DNA of 45,135 nt. Origin: Actinomycetota bacterium (GTDB lineage: Bacteria; Actinomycetota; Thermoleophilia; Gaiellales; Gaiellaceae). The DNA lies in contig VAYM01000108.1 in the NCBI GenBank assembly GCA_005884945.1, positions 1 to 45,135 of the forward strand. The letters run 5' to 3'. Position 1 is the stretch's first letter. Each line of letters starts with the position of its first letter. The translations under genes were made by a program, and so were the position numbers. Shown here one piece after another: positions 41,797-45,135 of this stretch. Below the pieces are notes generated by a model. The model had not been told where the DNA came from, ran no database searches, and worked only from the letters and a program-made list of their open reading frames with translations.

Positions 41797-42782
41797 GCTC
41801 GGCGAAGAGCTCCGCATGCCGGTCGAGCCACGGGCCGAGCGAGAACCGCTCGACGGCACGGCGCCGCGCCGCTGCGCTCAGTCGTTCTCGATCGGCGAGC
41901 GTGCGGGCCACGGCTTCCGCGAACGCCGCCGGCTCGGGCGGCTCGTCGCGGTCCCATCCGTCGGGATGCGGCACGCCGATCCCGGCCTCGTCGCCGACGA
42001 GCTCGACCGTGCCGCCGCTCGCCGCGTAGACGACCGGCAACCCGCACGCCATCGCCTCGATCACTGCGCTCGGACACGGATCCTTCACCTTCGTGTGCAG
42101 CAGCACATGTGCACGTCGGAAGAGTTCGGGCGCGTCCGTCTGCGCGTAACGGCCCGTGAACTCGACGCGCTCCGCGACACGGAGCCGCTCGACGAGCGGC
42201 CGCGGATCGGAGACGAGTCGACCGCTGACGGCGAGCCGCGCATCCGGCAGCTGCACGAGCGTGTGCAGCGCAACCTCGAGCCGGTAGCGTGAACCGGTCG
42301 ACGTCGACGGCGTTGTAGAGCACCTCCCACGCCCCGCGCGGCTCGCCGAGGGACTCGTCGGCGGACCGCTTGCAGAACTCGCTCTGGTACAGGACGTGAT
42401 CGGCCGCGAGCAGCGCCCGCCGAAAGGCACGGTTGATCGCGTCCGTCTCCGTGCCGGCCCAGCCCGGGTAGGCGACGCCGCTCTGGTTGACGACCACAGG
42501 AATCCGGCGCCGCCGCGCGAGGCGGAGGAGCGGCGCGGTGTCGCGCGGCAGCCACGTCGATCCGAGGTAGAGGAGCGTGAAGTCGGTCGGATGGTTGGGG
42601 AAACGCGTCGCAAGGCGCTGGAACTTCGCCGAACCGCCCGCAACGGCCTCCCCCTGCTCGGGGACGCGGTCGTGGCCGTAGAAGACGCGGACTCCGGGCC
42701 GCGACCTTCGCGGGACGAGCAGGCGCGCCCACCGAGCTGCCGCGCGTGCGTAGCGCCCGGCTCGTGCGCGGTCAGCCCGCAC
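41753..42782 (-). pseudogene. Glycosyltransferase family 4, frameshifted
   Basis: Two frames together make one GT4. From GTG 42780-42782 the first frame reads about 165 residues, including VRVFYGHDRVPEQGEA, FTLLYLGSTWLPRDTAPLLR, VVVNQSGVAYPGWAGTETDA, YQSEFCKRSADESLGEPRGA and EVLYNAVDVDRFT. Homology then jumps to the next frame at about 42280-42292 with RLEVALHTLVQLPDARLAVS, LLHTKVKDPCPSAVIEAMAC (E motif region) and GLPVVYAASGGTVELV, ending at 41753. Compared with related GT4s, some 20-40 residues around the sugar-nucleotide loop seem lost at the junction. It is either a deletion with a frameshift or an assembly error. Confidence 0.75.
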
Positions 42783-43890
42783 GGTCCACGAAGCCGTCGA
42801 GGAGCTCGGCCCAGCGGTCGTCGAGGCGCTCCTCGGCGTACGCCTCGGCCGTCGGCCTCGCGGCGGCAACGAGACGAGCCGCGAGCTCATCGTCGTCGTG
42901 GATACGCGCGACGGCCGCGACGAGCGCATCGACGTCCTCCACTTCCGCGAGCAGCGCCGTCTCGCCGTGGCGCGCGATCTCGGGCACCTGGCCGACGCGC
43001 GTCGACACGAGCGGAACCCCGGCCGCCATCGACTCGAGCGCCGACTTCGGCCCCCCTTCCTGCCGCGACGCGACGACGAACACGTCGAGAGCGTGATACG
43101 CGCGTGCGAGCTCCTTGCGCGACGCGAGCACGACGTGGCGATACGGGATACCCGCTTGCTCGAGCGCGCGACGCACGAACCCGCGGGCCGGGCCGGTGAG
43201 CAGCACGAACAGCTCCGGGACCGAGGTGCGCAATCGCTCCAGCGTCGCGACGAGCACGTCGGGTCCCTTCACCGGCTTCGGTTCGTCTCCCTCACCGAGA
43301 CCGACGCCGTCCTTCACGAACGATCCGACGACGAACGCCGAGGCGGGAACGTCCAGCCTTGCGCGCGCGCTGCGACGCGCCTCGTCGTCTCCGAGCGGAA
43401 ATCGCTCGAGGTCGATCCCGATCGGAATGCGAAAGACCTTGTCCGCGTCGACGCCCGCGCCGATCACGAGCTCGTGCATCTCCGCGTGCGTCACCTGCAC
43501 GCGGTCGATGCGGGCGGCGTGCCGGGAGAGTCTCGCGTAGGCGTCGTCGAACTCCGGATGCCCAGACGTCGACGGTCGGCCGTGGAAGTAGCTGAGACCG
43601 AGCCTGTGCGACGACTCGAGCCAGCGGGAGCGCAACGCCCCGAAGTGATCGTGGTTGAACACCGACTGCCGCTTGGCGTAGCGCGCCCATGCAGGGGGCG
43701 GGACGTCGCAGCCCAGCCGTTGCGCGGTCGCCGTCAGACGGTCGCGGTCGTCGTCGATCGACCAGCCGAATCCGTCGCCGACGACGAAGAGGCGGGAGTA
43801 GTCCGGCCACGACGCCGAGCGCGCGGGAACGTACGCGCCCAGGACGACGCACGACGGCGCCGCAGCGAGTCGCCGCAGCGTCGTGGTCAT
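42772..43890 (-). CDS. Glycosyltransferase family 4
   Basis: The 372-residue protein starts MTTTLRRLAAAPSCVVLGAY at ATG 43888-43890 (ATGA overlap). It has the landmarks HDHFGALRSRWLESSHRLGL, SYFHGRPSTSGHPEFDDAYA, VTHAEMHELVIGAGVD, FRIPIGIDLERFPLGDDEAR and VVASRQEGGPKSALESMAAG (E-x7-E-like), then RHGETALLAEVEDVDALVA. The motif QEGGPKSALESMA marks a distinct GT4 subgroup. It is probably cytosolic. Confidence 0.88.
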   Translation of the reverse strand: MTTTLRRLAAAPSCVVLGAYVPARSASWPDYSRLFVVGDGFGWSIDDDRDRLTATAQRLGCDVPPPAWARYAKRQSVFNHDHFGALRSRWLESSHRLGLSYFHGRPSTSGHPEFDDAYARLSRHAARIDRVQVTHAEMHELVIGAGVDADKVFRIPIGIDLERFPLGDDEARRSARARLDVPASAFVVGSFVKDGVGLGEGDEPKPVKGPDVLVATLERLRTSVPELFVLLTGPARGFVRRALEQAGIPYRHVVLASRKELARAYHALDVFVVASRQEGGPKSALESMAAGVPLVSTRVGQVPEIARHGETALLAEVEDVDALVAAVARIHDDDELAARLVAAARPTAEAYAEERLDDRWAELLDGFVDRAG

Positions 43891-44888
43891 CCGTGCAGCA
43901 CCTCGAGGTAGCGATCCGCAACGCTCGCGAGGGCCGGAACGCGGATCGCCCCGCGCCGCTCGTCGAGCTCGTCACGCAGTCGCGCGAGGACGTCGGGAAG
44001 CTCGTCGGGATCGTCGAATCCGATTCCGCCCTCGCCGACGAGCTCCGGATGGCCGCCGCTGCGAAGAAACGCCGCCGGCAGTCCGCACGCCAGACCTTCG
44101 AGCAGCGCGTTCGAACACGGGTCGTCGCGACCGGCGGCGAGGAAGACGTCCTGCGTGCGCAGCAGGTCGGCGAGCGGCTCCGACTCGAGCGGTGCGACGA
44201 CACGGATCCGGTCGAAGCGCTGGTGCGTGCGGCCCGCGAACGTCACGTCGAAGCCGTCGAAGTCGAGGTTGCGGTCGATCCAGGCGAGCACGTCCGCACC
44301 TTTGCGCGGGTTGTCGGACCAGCTCGTCGTGACAACGCGGAGCCGCCGGCCGGCGGCGGGATCCCGCGCGGCCGGCGGATGGAAGATCGACGGGTCGACC
44401 GTGTTCGAGATCACGACCGGCTCGCGCAGGTCGAGGCCGAGCTCGCGATGCTTCTCGAGGCTGTATCGCGACTGCAGGATCGTGGCGTCCGCGAGCTCGC
44501 TGTTCACCGCTCCGATCCGCGCGTCGGTCCCGTCGTCGAAGCCGCGGTACACGCCGATCGGGCCGTCGACGCGGTGAACCATGCGGACGCCGTCGCGCGC
44601 GAACCGCCGCAGCCGAGCGAAGTCGAAGTTGAACGAATTGAACAGGCACGCGGTAGTCGCCCCCGACAGCCGGTTCGTCTCGACCCGAAGCCCACGCCCC
44701 TGCAGCTCCCGGACGAGCGCCAGCAGGAACTGGTTCCCGCCGCCGTAGGGCGGCCGGTGAAACTCGTGGAAGACCGCGACATCAGCCCCTCCCCGCCGCG
44801 ACCCGAGCCAGTCCACCTCGGTGCGGCCGCGCCGCGCGAGGCGCGCCGCGCGTCTTAACGGGACCCTTACGAATGGCGTCGCGCGCAT
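43887..44888 (-). CDS. Glycosyltransferase family 4
   Basis: The 333-residue protein starts MRATPFVRVPLRRAARLARR at ATG 44886-44888. It has VFHEFHRPPYGGGNQFLLAL, FNSFNFDFARLRRFARDGVR, MVHRVDGPIGVYRGFDDGTD, TVDPSIFHPP, TTSWSDNPRKGADVLAWID and DDPCSNALLEGLACGLPAAF. The RVDGPIGVYRG and DDPCSNALLEG segments define a GT4 group common in actinobacterial glycan loci. It heads a three-gene unit that ends in the frameshifted GT4. A GAGAAT eight bases upstream is a weak -10 candidate. Confidence 0.88.
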   Translation of the reverse strand: MRATPFVRVPLRRAARLARRGRTEVDWLGSRRGGADVAVFHEFHRPPYGGGNQFLLALVRELQGRGLRVETNRLSGATTACLFNSFNFDFARLRRFARDGVRMVHRVDGPIGVYRGFDDGTDARIGAVNSELADATILQSRYSLEKHRELGLDLREPVVISNTVDPSIFHPPAARDPAAGRRLRVVTTSWSDNPRKGADVLAWIDRNLDFDGFDVTFAGRTHQRFDRIRVVAPLESEPLADLLRTQDVFLAAGRDDPCSNALLEGLACGLPAAFLRSGGHPELVGEGGIGFDDPDELPDVLARLRDELDERRGAIRVPALASVADRYLEVLHG

Positions 44889-44928
44889 AGTCGATGATTC
44901 TCTCGAAGACGCGCGCGCCGATCACGGC

Positions 44929-44934
44929 TACGAT
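44929..44934 (+). promoter_or_regulatory. -10 element TACGAT for the secreted protein gene
   Basis: TACGAT about 50 bases before ATG 44985. Unlike the other promoters, it would give a leader, and an AGGGAG ribosome binding site (44975-44980) lies four bases before the ATG. Confidence 0.45.
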
Positions 44935-44984
44935 GCCGCGCGTTCGAACCGGGTCGGAAGGTCGGAAACATGAAAGGGAGTTCT

Positions 44985-45135
44985 ATGCGTCGCATTCTGC
45001 TGCTCGTCGCTCTTGCTGCCGGGGTCGCTGTCGTCGCCGTACCAAGTGCCGGCGCACTCACCTTTCCGGACGACATCTGTCCGGTAAAGACGGGCACCAC
45101 GATCAGGGTCTGCCCACAGGGCGAGACAGGGAAGT
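44985..45135 (+). CDS. Secreted protein, N-terminal part only
   Basis: Fifty residues are visible: a signal peptide (MRRILLLVALAAGVAVVAVP, cleavage near SAGA-L), then LTFPDDICPVKTGTTIRVCP, QGETGK and the window edge. Two cysteines lie in the mature part. This opening resembles secreted actinobacterial proteins with putative Ig (He_PIG-like) repeats, but that is recall. A start 15 bases upstream (ATG 44970) is in frame; ATG 44985 is preferred because AGGGAG lies four bases before it. Confidence 0.7.
   Translation, partial: MRRILLLVALAAGVAVVAVPSAGALTFPDDICPVKTGTTIRVCPQGETGK

Noticed and set aside
1-45135. CRISPR array, insertion sequence or prophage
   Set aside because: I saw no regularly spaced repeats, no transposase or integrase frames and no terminal inverted repeats. 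The many GTs share short motifs only at protein level.

Overview
The window is high-GC DNA, with GTG and TTG starts nearly as common as ATG. It carries one very large surface-polysaccharide locus of a high-GC Gram-positive-type bacterium. The protein families and gene order suggest an uncultured soil actinobacterium, perhaps in the Thermoleophilia; that placement is recall and style, not proof. I count 46 genes, including one partial gene at each end and one frameshifted gene. I see no tRNA, rRNA, CRISPR array, insertion sequence or phage gene. No gap longer than 300 bases lacks a gene.

Layout. (1) 1-2878, minus: a polysaccharide deacetylase, a CgeB-like glycosyltransferase (GT), a GT2 enzyme and a DUF2304 membrane protein form one unit. 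(2) 2925-11730: a secreted phosphodiester glycosidase, the initiating sugar transferase (minus), a GT-C membrane protein with a methyltransferase, a deacetylase-like protein (minus), then asparagine synthetase with a GT4. (3) 11749-20496, minus: a ten-gene unit running from a Wzx-type flippase through six GT4s, a deacetylase and a GNAT pair. (4) 20541-24687, plus: a Wzy/O-antigen-ligase-like protein, a methyltransferase, a UDP-sugar epimerase and a GT4. (5) 24848-26912, minus: UDP-glucuronate decarboxylase followed by a secreted glycoside-hydrolase-like protein. (6) 27003-29683: a GT-C protein between two small membrane or secreted proteins, a YciI protein (minus) and a 68-residue orphan. (7) 29680-37054, minus: an eight-gene unit with GT4, two paralogous GT-C proteins around an ATP-grasp enzyme, an epimerase, a Wzz protein and a GT2. 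(8) 37078-44888: more GTs on both strands, including a GT2-GT4 fusion and a frameshifted GT4. (9) 44985-45135: the start of a secreted protein.

How it fits together (inference). The sugar transferase would load the first sugar-1-phosphate on undecaprenyl phosphate. Seventeen cytosolic GT genes (one damaged) could extend the glycan, using UDP-xylose and UDP-hexuronate or HexNAc made by the three short-chain dehydrogenases. Wzx would flip the repeat unit, Wzy would polymerise it and Wzz would set chain length. The four GT-C proteins could add sugars outside the membrane from polyprenyl donors, probably made by the DPM1-like GT2 enzymes. Methyltransferases, AsnB, ATP-grasp, GNAT and deacetylases would decorate the glycan. 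The number of GTs suggests several glycans or a very complex one.

The most striking non-coding signal is the promoter layout. Fifteen starts have a TANNNT hexamer 6 to 11 bases before the start codon and mostly no ribosome binding site, which is the pattern expected for leaderless mRNAs. At two divergent pairs the two hexamers overlap each other. Inside the units, genes are joined mostly by 4-base ATGA, GTGA or TTGA overlaps.
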